A DNA stretch of 64,000 nt from Tubulanus polymorphus (taxonomy: Eukaryota; Nemertea; Palaeonemertea; Tubulaniformes; Tubulanidae). Position 1 is the first letter of the stretch, and each line of letters starts with the position of its first letter. This document shows, in pieces, positions 1-14,100 of the stretch. The position numbers and the translations under genes are program-made. The notes under the pieces are model-generated. The model had not been told where the DNA came from. It did no database searches and was given only the letters and a program-made list of their open reading frames with translations. The stretch is taken from NCBI RefSeq assembly GCF_964204645.1, contig NC_134033.1, positions 12,588,155-12,652,154 on the forward strand. Direction: 5' to 3'.

Positions 1-1057
1 AATCGCTATACAGTCAAAGATAGAAAATCCGGCACACCCGAAAAGGTATTTAATGCATGCATGTTTAGACGCTCGGTTTTCCAGTAACACTGTATACCCC
101 TAATCATAATGGCTCTCAATTTCATGTAACTAATCGTGGTGAAGTTGTATGTGAAAAACCACTTGATGATTAATATATTGTTTGTTATTATCGTGTGTTG
201 GCCAGAACGTATCCTTGCTGGAGAGTTGAATCCTTCCGAAATGAATATTGTTTGCGGAAGGGTATATCAATGAGGACATTTCTTTCATTTGAGTTGGACG
301 TGCGTCCAGCGGGAATTTCATGTACATTCATATGCACAACATCTTCCCGTGGTTTGTTATTGTCGTTTTGATTTATTTGGATAGAAATTAGGTGCTGGTT
401 TAAGATATCCATTTTGTAGAGCATGTACCCATCATTTCAAGCATGCCGTGTGTAGGTGTAGATAGAGCTCTTGCATCCATGTGATTTCTCGACGGAATAT
501 TGGTGGGCGAACACAATGATTGACATGTCGAACCCTTGAAGTTTGTCAATCCGCTGATCATCTTTTGTTGTTATGTACAGCAAGTCTCTCAAGGGCTGGT
601 TGGCAAATAAACAATGATATCACATGCGAGACCTCTGGCATTTCGTGTTTACCTAATTTGCATATATCGAATAATGTAACATACACCCAGCTGCGACTGG
701 CTTGCGAAATTTACATTTTATGTCTACGATACCAATACAAATTCAAATTAGCCGAATTCCAGCTAATTAGTTAATCCTAGTTAATTGATAATTTTTGCTT
801 AATGGGATTACGTAGGTTTAAATCGAATCGCACGTACCCAGCTGTGACGCTTTGAAATTTTAAATCAACTCTTAAATAGATTAGAAACTAGAGCTATACA
901 TTTCTGTCTATAGTATCTTCACATATAATCTTATTTAGGAGAAAATATGTGTTAAGTCTATTTCTTTGTAAATGTGCTAATATTGAAATGATTGCGACAT
1001 ATGTTTCAGTTTTGATGAATTAAAGTAATCCGAATCTAATTTTATGGTTTGATCTAG
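1..1057. other. Upstream plakin intron sequence, no exon recognised
   Basis: The SH3 exon at 1058 is preceded by an acceptor, so this stretch should be intron. I found no in-frame segment resembling the first strands of the SH3 domain. A minus-strand open stretch at 188-424 has balanced composition but no recognisable domain. Confidence 0.5.
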
Positions 1058-2150
1058 GTGAAACTAAAGGAAGGAGAAGCGATGACACTTTTGGATAATC
1101 ACGATCCCGTTCAATGGAAGGCAAGTAAAAGAGGATAAAAGATGATATTTATGGGGAATAGGGACGGGATGGCGAGGTGAAACCAATTTGAGAAAATGTG
1201 CCTTACAATTCAAACGCCACTTGCTTTGGTCTTGAATTGTAAAATTGTTGCTGAAATGTATAGAATACGAAGCAAATACGATCATTTGTTTTTTTATTGT
1301 CTATATGATAGGTTCAACAAATTCCAGAGAAAAAATCGAAGGTACAAATAAAACACGGGTGTTTAATGATGTTTGTTTGTTTGTTTGCTTTCATAACATT
1401 TTTTAACAATCGGTTTTAAAACAACAAGAGTCGCACATATTATCATTCACAATGCATGAATTTTAAAAATCCGCTTTTGACCGTTGGCTTATCTTAATCA
1501 TTGAGCTTCAGAGTTTTAACATACCCAACTAGGGTAGTTAGAGATGGCTTTGAAACAAAGGAAACCATTATCTCTGGTGTTCTTCGACTTTTTCCAGAGC
1601 ACTAAGTCCAAGACTTGTACAAATGAAGCACGAATGAACAGTCCTTATAAGATGGGATTCACATATATATACCCATAGAATAAATCTTCACGAATAACAC
1701 TTTTATCAGTTTGCATGATGCTTGTGTATATGGGCTAGGTTTTTACGAATAACACTTGATTATAAGGTTGGATGATGCTCATTTAAATGTTTGACATTTG
1801 TTTTTTGCTTTGCGTTTGATATTGTGTTTAGTATCCAACCGTAATCGATATTTAGTTATTTTCTGCCGAATTTATTTGCATAAATCCATTTTTGCACATA
1901 CAACTGGTATAGCTGTAGTAGCATGGGCATCTTGGTGATATCTTTTTCAGCGGTTGCGTGGAAATATATGTTCCGCATAATTCTTTATATATACCTTTTT
2001 ACAGAACGTGTAATCAATTAGTTTTTATTTTAAATTTCGAATGGATCAGGTGCGGGCACGAACGATTTCGTCGGAAAAAGTCTACAGCGTTCCTTCCTTG
2101 CTGGTGATGATCCCGGGACCTACCGAAGAAGCGGCACTCAAAGTAAAAAC
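1058..2150 (+). CDS. Plakin SH3-domain exons, split by a probable GC-AG intron
   Basis: The first exon (1058-1120) follows a TAG acceptor and reads VKLKEGEAMTLLDNHDPVQW-K, the RT-loop half of a plakin SH3. It ends AAG followed by GCAAGT, the usual context of a GC donor. The next exon (2050-2150) opens after CAG with VRARTISSEKVYSVPSLLVM and ends with the PGPTEEAALKVKT segment typical of plakins just after SH3. Both sides of the intron are phase 0, and the joined WKVR matches the family (WKV). No GT donor in a suitable phase lies nearby. The start of the SH3 domain is outside the window. Confidence 0.8.
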
Positions 2151-5100
2151 GTACGTAAATATCCTACAAACTGGGTATCCATTTTTTGGGAGTCGAAATC
2201 GGAACCTCAAAAATGATCACATAGATCATCTGTGTACTTGTGAACGTACTAAAGAACGAAGATGGGAGACTGACTGACCAAAATAAAAAACACCTATTGT
2301 TTTATTTTCTAAATGTAATGTATACTTGCAATTTCAGAATTGAAGATAAATTGAGGGCCCGGTTTACTGAAAGCACGTCTGTGATACACAAAACAATGGT
2401 GGTTTATTTTCAAATACTTCTTCAATCGTGGCAGACAATGTTCGTAAGTAGCTGTCCACAATTGTGGGATCCGAACGTTTCAACTATGGAATTAATTCTC
2501 ATTGAGAAAATATTAAAGTTTCTATAGAAATCCGATATAGATGATACTTTTTGTTGCATAATCAAGGGTACCAGGATGAAGGAACTTGATAAGAAGGAAA
2601 AGAAGGAAGTGGAAACTGTTTTCGACATGGTAAGCACTTTGATAAGCCGCCATTGGAAAGACGTCGAAACGAAGAAACTTCAAACGGAGGTGAAGCAATG
2701 GAAGAAACTTTTGTCGAAGGCCGGAAAAGGTAATTCAGAATTGATATTATGATTCCGCGCTATGGCGACAAACACCAAACATCGAATTAATCAATCTATA
2801 ATTTGTTCAACGATATTTCATAGGAAAGACCGGTAAAGAAATAACTGATCATTTTCGACAACTGAAGAAGCTAGCATCAGCAGCAAATGTAAGAATTACC
2901 AAATGGAAACTTATCTCCGTTCAAAATTCAATTATGAACCATTGGAACTCACGAGATAATGCTTATTTTCATGTCCGACTCGTTTCTGTTTAGGATAATG
3001 AGTCAAAGATACCATTGAACCCGGAGAAGATTAAGGTGAATGGAGACCAGCTGATTCCGCTTTTACACGGCGAAAAACGACTGTACGCCGACGAATATAA
3101 ACAAAGCCAACAGCGATATAAAAGGTATACAATTACAACTTCTACTATTATTTCTGTGCTCTAAGCAAATGTATTTTTGTTGAGCAAATAATCTAAACTA
3201 AACTAAAAGAAAAACTAGACAATCACCATGAACTGCGCTCCCCTACGCCCACACAGTTGTGAGAGTAGGGTTTTGCTGAGAACTTACTGTGGCTTCTACA
3301 CTCCCGCATAGAAAGGTGTACCAAGATTGTGGTCTCTACGCTCCCAGACATGTACAAGGGGAAGTGGATTTGCAAAAAAAACCCTATCGTGTTGTTTATG
3401 CAACCACATGTGAGGGAGGATTTTACCAGGTTCATGTTATGGCCGTGGTTCTTACTTTTATAGCTTATCCCTCCCATAATTCATGAGTTACACCAACAGT
3501 CAAATATACCACAATAAAATCGATTTAAAATGAATTTCAGGAGATTAGAAGTGACCTACGTAACGAAGGAGATAGAACGGGTTGAGGAGATAACTTACAT
3601 TCCCGTAGACGCGATAGGTGGCGCTGTGAGCCCTGGAGTGAGGGTTGTTACAAGGTCGGTGATCGTCGACGGTGAAGAATTACCGGAAGAGAATGAAACA
3701 CACGTCATAGCGAAGAAGAAACCGAGGACGGTGGACGAATCGGGAACAACCGACAGCGATGAAGATAAACTGCCAAGTAAAAGCAAGAAAGGTGACCACA
3801 AGAAGGTAAACAGATAACCGAATGTAGTTGGCAAGAATGAGATGAAACTGTTCGATGTTTTCTAGTGGGAGATCACGATATGTATCTTAATGGTGAAATG
3901 CAATTTAGATGCAGATTTTAATTCTTTCAATTGTAATGTAATAGCTTAGAAGATGTCTAGTTATTTTTCCGATTTTAATCGAACTATATTACTATGGAAG
4001 AAGCTCCAGCCCAATAATAGATAGGTACCCGATTCGCATACATATCTTTATATTACAGGTGAAGAAATGGACAGAGACTTCGGAGAAAACCGAAACTCGG
4101 CCAGTACGCAATGGAGACAGTTCTTCAGAAGGTGGTGTCGGAGACGACATGGTTGATGATAGCATAGTGAAGGAAATAGCTGTAATAAAGATGATACCGA
4201 ACGAACCAGTTTCTGTCACGATCAGCGATTCGAAATCGATCCAAAATAGTGAAGTGATTCCGACAGAAGGCGATGGCAGGAACGGCGCTGTGGAAGTCGA
4301 GGAGGATATGGACGTGGATGACAACACACGTCAACCGATGGTCCAAAAACGAACAGTCTTAAGAACTACGACTACAACTACGCGCAAGGAGACGTATACT
4401 ATGAGTGGTGATGAGGACAACAGCGACGATGGAAAGAAAAAAGCTCCGGACGGCGTAGAATTCGACTCATCGGTTACAGCTTTACTGAAAGGCGACGATA
4501 ATATACCAATCAGTGAACTGGATAGCAATGAAAATGGGCAAGTCAGTATCCTAAAGGATGACATAAACGAAGATGAACCGATAACGACTATCTTGACGTC
4601 GCGATCATTAGTGTCCGGAGATGAAGGTGTGACGCTGCCACAATCGGTAGACGGTGGTATCGTCTATAAAACCCAGTCGGTGTACAGCAGTAGAGTCGAC
4701 GGAGATGGCGTGGATAGAGAGAGAATTGTAGAGACGTCATCTGTCGGCACTGATGATGGGGGAGCGGACAGAAGACAAGTTTCAACGACTACGACTACGC
4801 GTACGATTTACGGAGAAGGTCGGCTGGATTCGTCGGAAGCCGGGACAACACCATCGGTAGATCGTTTCGGTAATGTCGTGACGAAAGAGGTGACACTTTC
4901 AACGCAAGTAGGTCCCGTTGGTGAGGACGATATCGTAAGTGCAGCGTCTCCGGACGGGAAAGTCGTCGAGGAAAAGGAAAAATTAACGACGACCGATCGT
5001 TTTGGAAATAAAATCGTCACGACAACAAAAACTAAGAGTATAAGCGGCGCGGATAGTCCGGATCTAAGTGATCGAGCGGGTAAAGAAGTTAGGCAGACGA

Positions 5101-8100
5101 CTCTCGTCACGAAGATGGAATTAGTTCCAGACGACGGCAGGCGTGATGCGTTTGATCGATATCCGACGAGTTCTGAAGTAGATCAAGCTGATCAAATAAC
5201 AAGATCACCTACTGGTCGAGTTATCGTTGGGGATGGTACGGGCGACGCACGTTCAAGGCAAATTGACGGAGCGCGAATAAACAAAACCGACGAGTTTGGG
5301 AACGTCATTCAAACGGTCGACAACTCACAGCCTAATCGAGATTCTTCAGGACAAACATTAGGTCCAGATGACGATGAAAATAGCCAATGGGAAACTGATG
5401 AATTTGGTAATAGAATACGGGTCAGAACCACGCGAACAACAAGTAGCGCAGATGGGGCAGATATTGGAAATGTAATCCAGTCAATGACCACAGAAGGGTA
5501 TGACATAGGTCAGGCTGGAGAAGTAAACACGGAGACTGAACTTGATAGATTTGGAAATGTAGTCCCTATAACGACAACAACCATCTACGGTACTGATGGC
5601 GCTCCTGACGTAGGACGCCAAACAGACAAATTTGGCCAGAGGGCAACCACTGATACAATACCGTACGGCATGAGAGAGGGCCCTGCAGATATCAATGAAA
5701 GACCACAGGGAGATGGTAAGGACCTTGATAGATTTGGTAATGTAGTCATTACCACGAGAACGACAGAAACAATCTATGGTAGAGGTGATGCTCCTGATGG
5801 TGGAAACCATACAGATAAATTTGGTCAGAGTTTAACCACTGACACAATACCGTACGGCATAGGACAGGGACTTGGAGATATCGATGGAAGACCACAGGAA
5901 GATACCAGAGACCTCAATAGATTTAGTAATATAGTTACTACCACAACACCGACGGAAATAGTCTACGGTACAGATGGTGCTCCTGATGGTGGAGGTCAAA
6001 CTGATAGATTTGGCCAGAGCGTAACTGCAGATAAATCACAGTATGGCATAGAACAGGGCCCTGGAGAGACCGAAGATCAATCACAGGGAGATGTCAGGGA
6101 ACTTGATAGATTTGGTAATGTAATTACTACCACGAGAACGACGGAAACAAACTACGTTAGAGATGATGCTCCTGACAGCAGAAGCCAAAACGATAGATTT
6201 GGCCAGAGGGCATCCACTGACACAATACCGTACGGCATGAGAGAGGGACCCGGAGATATCGATGAAAGACCACAGGGAGATAACAAAGAACTTGATAGAT
6301 TTGGTAATGTAGTCACTACCACGAGAAAAACGGAAACAGTCTACGGCAGAGATGATGCTCCTGACAGCGGAAGCCAAACAGACGAATTTGACCAGAGGGC
6401 AACCTCAGGTGCAATACCCTATGGCATAGGGCAGGAAGCTATGGACACCGATGAGAGACAACAGGGAGATACCAGAGACCTCGATAGATTTGGTAATGTA
6501 GTCACTACCACGAGAACGACAGAAACAGTCTACGGCAGCGATGATGTTCCTGATGGTGGAAACCAAATCGACGGATTTGGCCAGAGGCTATCAACTGACA
6601 CAATACCGTACGACATAAGACAGGGCCCCGGAGAAAGACCACAGGGAGATGTTAAGAACCGGGATAGATTTGGTAATGTAGTCACTACCACGAGAACGAC
6701 GGAAACAGACTACGGTAGAGACGATGCTCCTGACAGCAGAAGCCAAAACGATAGATTTGGCGAGAGGGCATCCACTGACACAATACCATACGGCATGGGA
6801 GAGGAACCCGGAGATATCGATGGAAGACCACAGGGAGATAACAAAGAACTTGATAGATTTGGTAATGTAGTCACTACCACGAGAAAAACGGAAACAGTCT
6901 ACGGCAGAGATGATGCTCCTGACAGCGGAAGCCAAACAGACGAATTTGACCAGAGGGCAACCTCAGGTGCAATACCGTATGGCATAGGGCAGGAAGCTAT
7001 GGACACCGATGAGAGACAACAGGGAGGTACCAGGGACCTCGATAGATTTGGTAATGTAGTCACTACCACGAGAACGACAGAAACAGTCTACGGCAGCGAT
7101 GAAGTTCCTGATGGTGGAAACCAAATCGACGGATTTGGCAAGAGGGTATCCACTGACACAATACCATACGACATTGGACAAGGCCCCGGAGAAAGATCAC
7201 AGGGAGATGTTAAGGACCGGGATAGATTTGGTAATGTAGTCACTACCACGAGAACGACAGAAACAGTCTACGGTAGAGACGATGCTCCTGACAGCAGAAG
7301 CCAAAACGATAGATTTGGCCAGAGGGCATCCACTGACACAATACCGTACGGCATGGGAGAGGGACCCGGAGATATCGATGGAAGACCACAGGGAGACAAC
7401 AAAGAACTTGATAGATTTGGTAATGTAGTCACTACCACGAGAAAAACAGAAACAGTCTACGGCAGAGATGATGCTCCTGACAGCGGAAGCCAAACAGACG
7501 AATTTGACCAGAGGGCAACCTCAGGTGCAATACCCTATGGCATAGGGCAGGAAGCTATGGACACCGATGAGAGACGACAGGGAGGTACCAGAGACCTCGA
7601 TAGATTTGGTAATGTAGTTACTTCCACGAGAACGACAGAAACAGTCTACGGCAGCGATTATGTTCCTGATGGTGGAAGCCAAAACGATAGATTTGGCCAG
7701 AGGGTATCAACTGACACAATACCGTACGACGAAGGACAGGGCCCCGGAGAAAGACCACAGGGAGATGTTAAGGACCGGGATAGATTTGGTAATGTAGTCA
7801 CTACCACAAAAACAACAGAAACAGTCTACGGTAGAGACCCAAGAGTGACGGCAGAGCAGACATATAGCGTACTTACAGAACCTGAAACTGATAGATTTGG
7901 TAATATCATTACAACTACTCAACGTTCAATGACTACCTACGGAAGAGAGGAAGGCAAAGGGACAGATGAAGAATCTGGAAACGAACGAGACAAATTTGGA
8001 AATCTTGTTGTAACAACTAGAACTACTGAAACGATGTACGGTGGAGTTATATATCCCGATGAAACTGGTGGATTTGGCCAAACGACATCTACACAAGAAC

Positions 8101-11100
8101 CAATCGCCATGCATGGTATCAGCCAGGAGCCCAAAGATGATGCGACGGGTGAAATGAAACTGGGGAATCTAGAAGAGCCTAAAACCGATCGATTTGGTAA
8201 TATTATCACGACTACTACAACATCAAAAGCAATTTATAGTGATGGAACTTCTGCAAGAGAAAGGAAGGACCAGGAAGTGCCTGAGCGCGATCGATTTGGA
8301 AATGTTATACCAACTAGGAAAATCGATGGTTACGGGTACATTGAAAATGACGAAAATGATCAACAAGCACAGCCTGAGACTGATAGATTCGGCAATATTG
8401 TCACAAATCAAAAAATGTCCAGAAATGATAATGACGATAATAGTCCTGAAGAAGATGTAAAGGGCCGGGAGCAACCTGAAACTGTACGGGATAGATTTGG
8501 AAATGTTATCACGACAACAACAACGAAGACAATATCTGATCGGGGAAATCTGTCCACGGATATTGATCGATTTGGTCAAATTATCACGACAACGACCTCA
8601 ACATCTGAAACTACATATGACACTGAAGAACTTGAAGGGAAAGGAAGCGATCTTGGGCAACCAGGAACCAGAACCTTACGAAGCGACGATCAAGAACAGG
8701 AGCCTGAGCGGGAAAGACAGGAACAAACCGAAACTGAACGAGATAGATTTGGGAATATCATCACGACAACTAGAACTACAGACACAGTGTACGGCCGTGA
8801 AACGAGTCCCGAAAAAGAGAGGGAAGATACCGGTGGGTATGGCCGGAAACCTGATACAACTAGAACATTTGGTTCCACGTACGGTCCAGGTCAGGAACCT
8901 GAAGAAACTGTGGTTGAAGAGAAGAGACAAGTGGAATTCACAGAACCGGAAACTGATAGATTTGGTAATGTTATCACGACTACGCAAACTACACTAAGAA
9001 CCTATGGCATAGATCAAGACGTCGACGATCGTCAACAGGAAATATCTGAAACTGAAAAAGATAAATTCGGTCCAACGACAACTAGAACAACCCGTACTGT
9101 GGGTTCTATGTACGGCGGCGGTCAGGAACTTGATAAAACAGAACCTGAAACCGATAGATTTGGTAATGTTGCCACCGATACGCACCCATCTAGAAAAGAT
9201 GAACAACCAGGTCAAACTGAAATAGACAGATTTGGAAACGTGGCCCCCACTGGAACTACAGAAGCGGTTTACAGTGAGGAGAATAGCCAAGACGATCCAG
9301 GAAGGTTTGGCCAAACGACAACTAGAACAACCCGCACAGTGACTTCCATTGGCCAGGAACCCGATGAAACCGTTACTGATAAGACGCAAGATGTTCTAGC
9401 AAAACCTGAAGCTGATAGATTTGGTAATGTTATCACAGCTACAAGAACGACTAAAACAATTTATGATCGTGAAATCAGTCCTGAAACTGATAGAGAAGAA
9501 TGGGACCAACCTGAAGTAGACAGGTTTGGAAATGTAGTAACTAAGGCGAAAGCTACAGATGCAGTATATGGTAAAGAAAAGAGCTCAGATGAACCAGAAA
9601 GGTTTGGCCAAACTACAACAAGAACAGCTCGCACTGTCAGTTCTATGTATGGGATTGGTCAAGAACCTGAAGAGAGTGTGACAGCAGACGATGATCCAGT
9701 AGATATCACGGAATCTGAAACTGATCGATTCGGCAATGTGGTGACAATTACGACTTCCAAAACGGCTTATGGTGCTCGAACTTCAGGAGAAATTGAAGAG
9801 AATCAACCAGAGATTGAACGTGATAGATTTGAAAATGTAATAACAACTACACAAACAAGAACTGTATATGGACGAGAAAAGATGCCTGGAAATGAAGAAC
9901 AGGAACAACCTGAAACTCAGGGAGATAGATTTGGTCAGACGACAACGAGAACAACCCGTACTGTGAGTTCCGTGTATGGTATCGGTCAGGAACCCGAAGG
10001 AGCGGTTTATGACGAAAGAACAGAAGAGGAGTTCAAAGGACCAGAAACCGATAGATTTGGTAATCTTCTGACAACGACTCGAACTTCCCGAACTGTTTAT
10101 GATGATGTGATCCCTGCAAGCGACAGAGACCTCGAACAACCCGTAACCGAACGAGATCGATTTGGAAATATGGTTACGACGACCCAAACCTCCCGAACCT
10201 TGTCTGATCGAGAAGAAACACCTGACGGCTATGAAGATGATCCCCAACATTTATTAGGAACTGAACGTGATAGATTTGGAAACGTTGTTACAACAACAAG
10301 ATCTTTGGAAACAGTTTCTAATCACGGAAAGTTCTCTGGAGAGACAGACTCATCTGGCTTAACGACTAGAACAACCCGCACCGTTAATTCAGCGTACGGT
10401 ATTGATGGACAAGAACCTGAAGAAACAGGTACTGAGGAAATGACACAAGGAGATCTGACAGAAACTCAAATCGATAGATTTGGCAATGTTATTACGACTA
10501 CTATAACTTCTAAAACAATTTATGGTGCAGGAGTCCCTGAAGAAGATATAGTCCATGGGCAACCTGACAATGGCCGAGAAGGGTCTAGAAATGTTATCAC
10601 AACTATTAGAACTGCAAGGACTACCATTGGGGGAGAACAGATTTCTAAAAATGACGAAGCTTCACAAGATGACCAAGGATCTGAAGCAGACAGACTCGTT
10701 CATACTAAGAGTAAAACTATCTATGGCCGAGATGAGACTCCTGAAAATGAAGGACCCGAAACTGAAGGAAATAGACTTGGTCAAACTACAACAATGACAA
10801 CTCGCACTGTAAGTTCCATGTACGGTATCGACCAGGAACCTGAGGACACCGTCACCGAGGAGAAGAGAAACGAGCAGCTTACAGAACCTGAAACTGACAG
10901 GTTTGGTAATATTGTCACGACTACCACAACTGCAAGAACGTTTTATGATGTCCAAACGCCCGATGATGATAAAAACGAAGATAAACCGGAAACTGTACGA
11001 ATTAAATTTGGAAACGTGATAACCACAACTAAAACTATGCAGTTAGAACCTGATAAAGAAAATTCTCCCGACGAATTCGGTGAAAGGATAAGTGCAGTTT

Positions 11101-14100
11101 CCAAGGAACCAAAAGAAACTGTAGATAACGAAACTACACAAGAGGAATTCACAGAACCCGAAACCGATAGATTCGGTAGAATTGTTATCGAGACACCCGA
11201 GGCACCCGAGGATGACACAACGAGATCAAGAACAACTATCTATGGACGGGAAAGGGCTCCTGACAATGATGAACCGACACATCCAGAAACTGAGGTAGAT
11301 CGATTCGGCCAAACCACAACGAGAACAACCCGTACTGTGAGTTCGATGTATGGTATTGGTCAGGGACCTGGAGAAACTATTCCTGGGGAAATCACACAAG
11401 AGCAGCTCAGAGAACCTGAGACTGATAGATTCGGTAATATGATCACTACTACTACTACTTCCACAACTGTGTTCGGTGCTGAGATTCCTGAAGATGAAAG
11501 GGACCAGTTGCAACTTGAACCAGGGAGGGGTCGGTTTGGTACTGGGAGTTCTATGTACGGCGTTGGTCGGGAACCTGACGAAAACGTTACTAAGGAATGG
11601 ACAGAAAAACAGCTTACAGAACCTGAAACTGATAGATTCGGTAACGTTATTACTAGTACGAGAACGTCGAGAACGGTTTATGATTCTGAAACTCCTGATG
11701 ATGTTGGAGACCAAGAGCAACCTGTAACCAAACTGGACAGATTTGGAAATGTTATAACGACGACCAAAACTACACATGGTCGAGAGCAAACTCCTGAACT
11801 CGATGAACGAGAAGAATCCGAGACTGAGAGAGATCGATTTGGCCAAACAACAACTAGAACAACCCGCACTGTGAGTTCCATGTATGGTATTGGTCGGGAA
11901 CCTGAAGAAGGTGTTGCCGAGGGAAATGAATTTACAGAACCTGAAACAGATAGATTCGGCAACGTCATTACGTCCACAATTGTTGCAAATCCAGATGAAA
12001 CCGACAAGCCTCAACCTAGGATTGACCGTGATAGATTTGGAAATGTTAGAACAACTACACACACTACCAGAACTGTCTATGGACGAGAAAAGACGCCTGA
12101 AAATGATGAACAGGAACAAACTGAAACTGAGGGAGGTAGATTTGGTCAGTCGACAACGAGAACAACCCGTACTGTGAGTTCCATGTATGGTGTCGGTCAG
12201 GAACCTGAAGGTGACCAGGCGCAACCTGTAACTGAACGGGACAGATCTGGAAATGTAATCACGACAACAAGAACTACCCATGGCCGAGAACAGACCCCTG
12301 AAAATGATGAACAGGGACAAGCTAAAACTGATTCAGATCGATTTGGCCAAACGACAACCAGAACAATCCGTACTGTGAGTTCATTGTATGGCATCGGTCG
12401 AGAACCTGATGAAACTGTCACTGAGGAAAAGAGTCAAGAGGTTCTAGCAGAACCTGGAGGGACTGACAGGTTCGGTAATATAATAACTACTACAAGTTCC
12501 AGAACTGACTATGGTGTTGAATCCCAGGGAGAAACGGATGGGACCCAACCTGAGATTGAACGAGATAGATTTGGAAATGTAATAACAACTACCAGAACTA
12601 CAAGAACTATCTATAGCCGAGAAGAGACGCCTGAAAATGATGAACAGGAGAAACCCACAACAGAACGAGATCGATTTGGCCAAACAACAACAAAGACAAC
12701 CCGCACTGTGAATTCTATGTATGGTATTGGTCAAGAACCAGGGGAAACTTTGGCTGAAGGAACACACGGGGATCTCACAGAACCAGAAACTGATAGCTTT
12801 GGTAACATAATCACTACTAGAACTTCGAGAACGGTTTATGGTTATGAAACTCCTGAAGGTGGCCAGGAGCAACCTGTAACTGAACGAGACAGGTTTGGAA
12901 ATGTAATTACGACAACCAGAACTACCCATGGTCGAGAGCAAACTCTTGAAAATGATGGACGTAAACAACCTGAAAGTGATAGAGATCGATTTGGCCAAAC
13001 CACAACTAGAACAACCCGCGCTGTGAGTTCCATGTATGGTATTGGTCAGCAACCTGGAGAAACCGTTACTGGGGAAAAGATACACGAGGTTCTAACAGAA
13101 CCTGAAACTGATCGTTTTGGTAATATAATCGCTACCACAACTTCCAGAACTGTATATGGTGATCAACACCAGGAAGAAACTGGCAAGGATCAACCCGAGA
13201 TTGAACGGGATAGATTTGGCAATGTAATAACAACTACCAGAACCACAAGAACTATTTATGGAGAACAGACCCCTGAAAATGATGATCAGGAAAAACCTGA
13301 AACTGATAGAGATGGATTTGGCCAAACAACAACAAGGACAGCACGTGATGTGAGTTCTATGTATGGTATCGGTCAGGGAAGTGAAGAAACCGTTACTGAG
13401 GAAATTACACAAGAACAGTCCACCGAACCTGAAACTGATAGATTCGGAAATATTGTCACTACCACTAGAACTTCGAGATCTGTTTACGGTTTTGAGGCTC
13501 CTGACGAAGAAAGGGACCAGATGCAACCTGAAGATGAAAGGGATAGATTTGGTCAAACGACGACTACCACAACCCGCACTGTGAGTTCAATGTATGGTGT
13601 CGGTCAGGGACCTGAAGAAACCGTTACTGAGGAAATTACACAAGAGCAGCCCACCGAACCTGAAACTGATAGATTCGGAAATATTGTCACAACCACTAGA
13701 ACTTCGAGAACTGTTTACGGTTTTGAGGCTCCTGACGAAGAAAGGGACCAGATGCAACCTGAAGATGAAAGGGATAGATTTGGTCAAACAACGACTACCA
13801 CAACCCGCACTGTGAATTCCATGTATGGTGTGGGTCGGGAACCTGAAGAAAGTGTAACCGAGGAAAAGACGCAAGAGGAGTTTTCAGAACCTGAAACTGA
13901 TAGACCGGAGCGTGATAGATTTGGAAATATTGTCACAACCACTAAAGTTTCGTTAACAGGAGGTGATGAACCTGATGTAGACAGGGTTGGTAGAGCTACA
14001 ACAAGGACCACGCAGGAAATATACGGTATCACCGGAAATAAGCCGGATGTTAGCCAAACTGAACAAACTGTGATAGTTAAAACCGAACGATTTGGAAACA

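Noticed and set aside
188-424. Minus-strand frame with protein-like composition
   Set aside because: No domain recognised, no clear splice sites or Kozak context, and it lies in what should be a plakin intron. Left as unexplained intron sequence.
11226-12320. Long minus-strand frame of 364 residues, and similar ones at 12444-13085 and 8994-10250
   Set aside because: They lie antisense to the DRFGN array; in-phase repeats keep the opposite frames open. Their translations only mirror the repeat.
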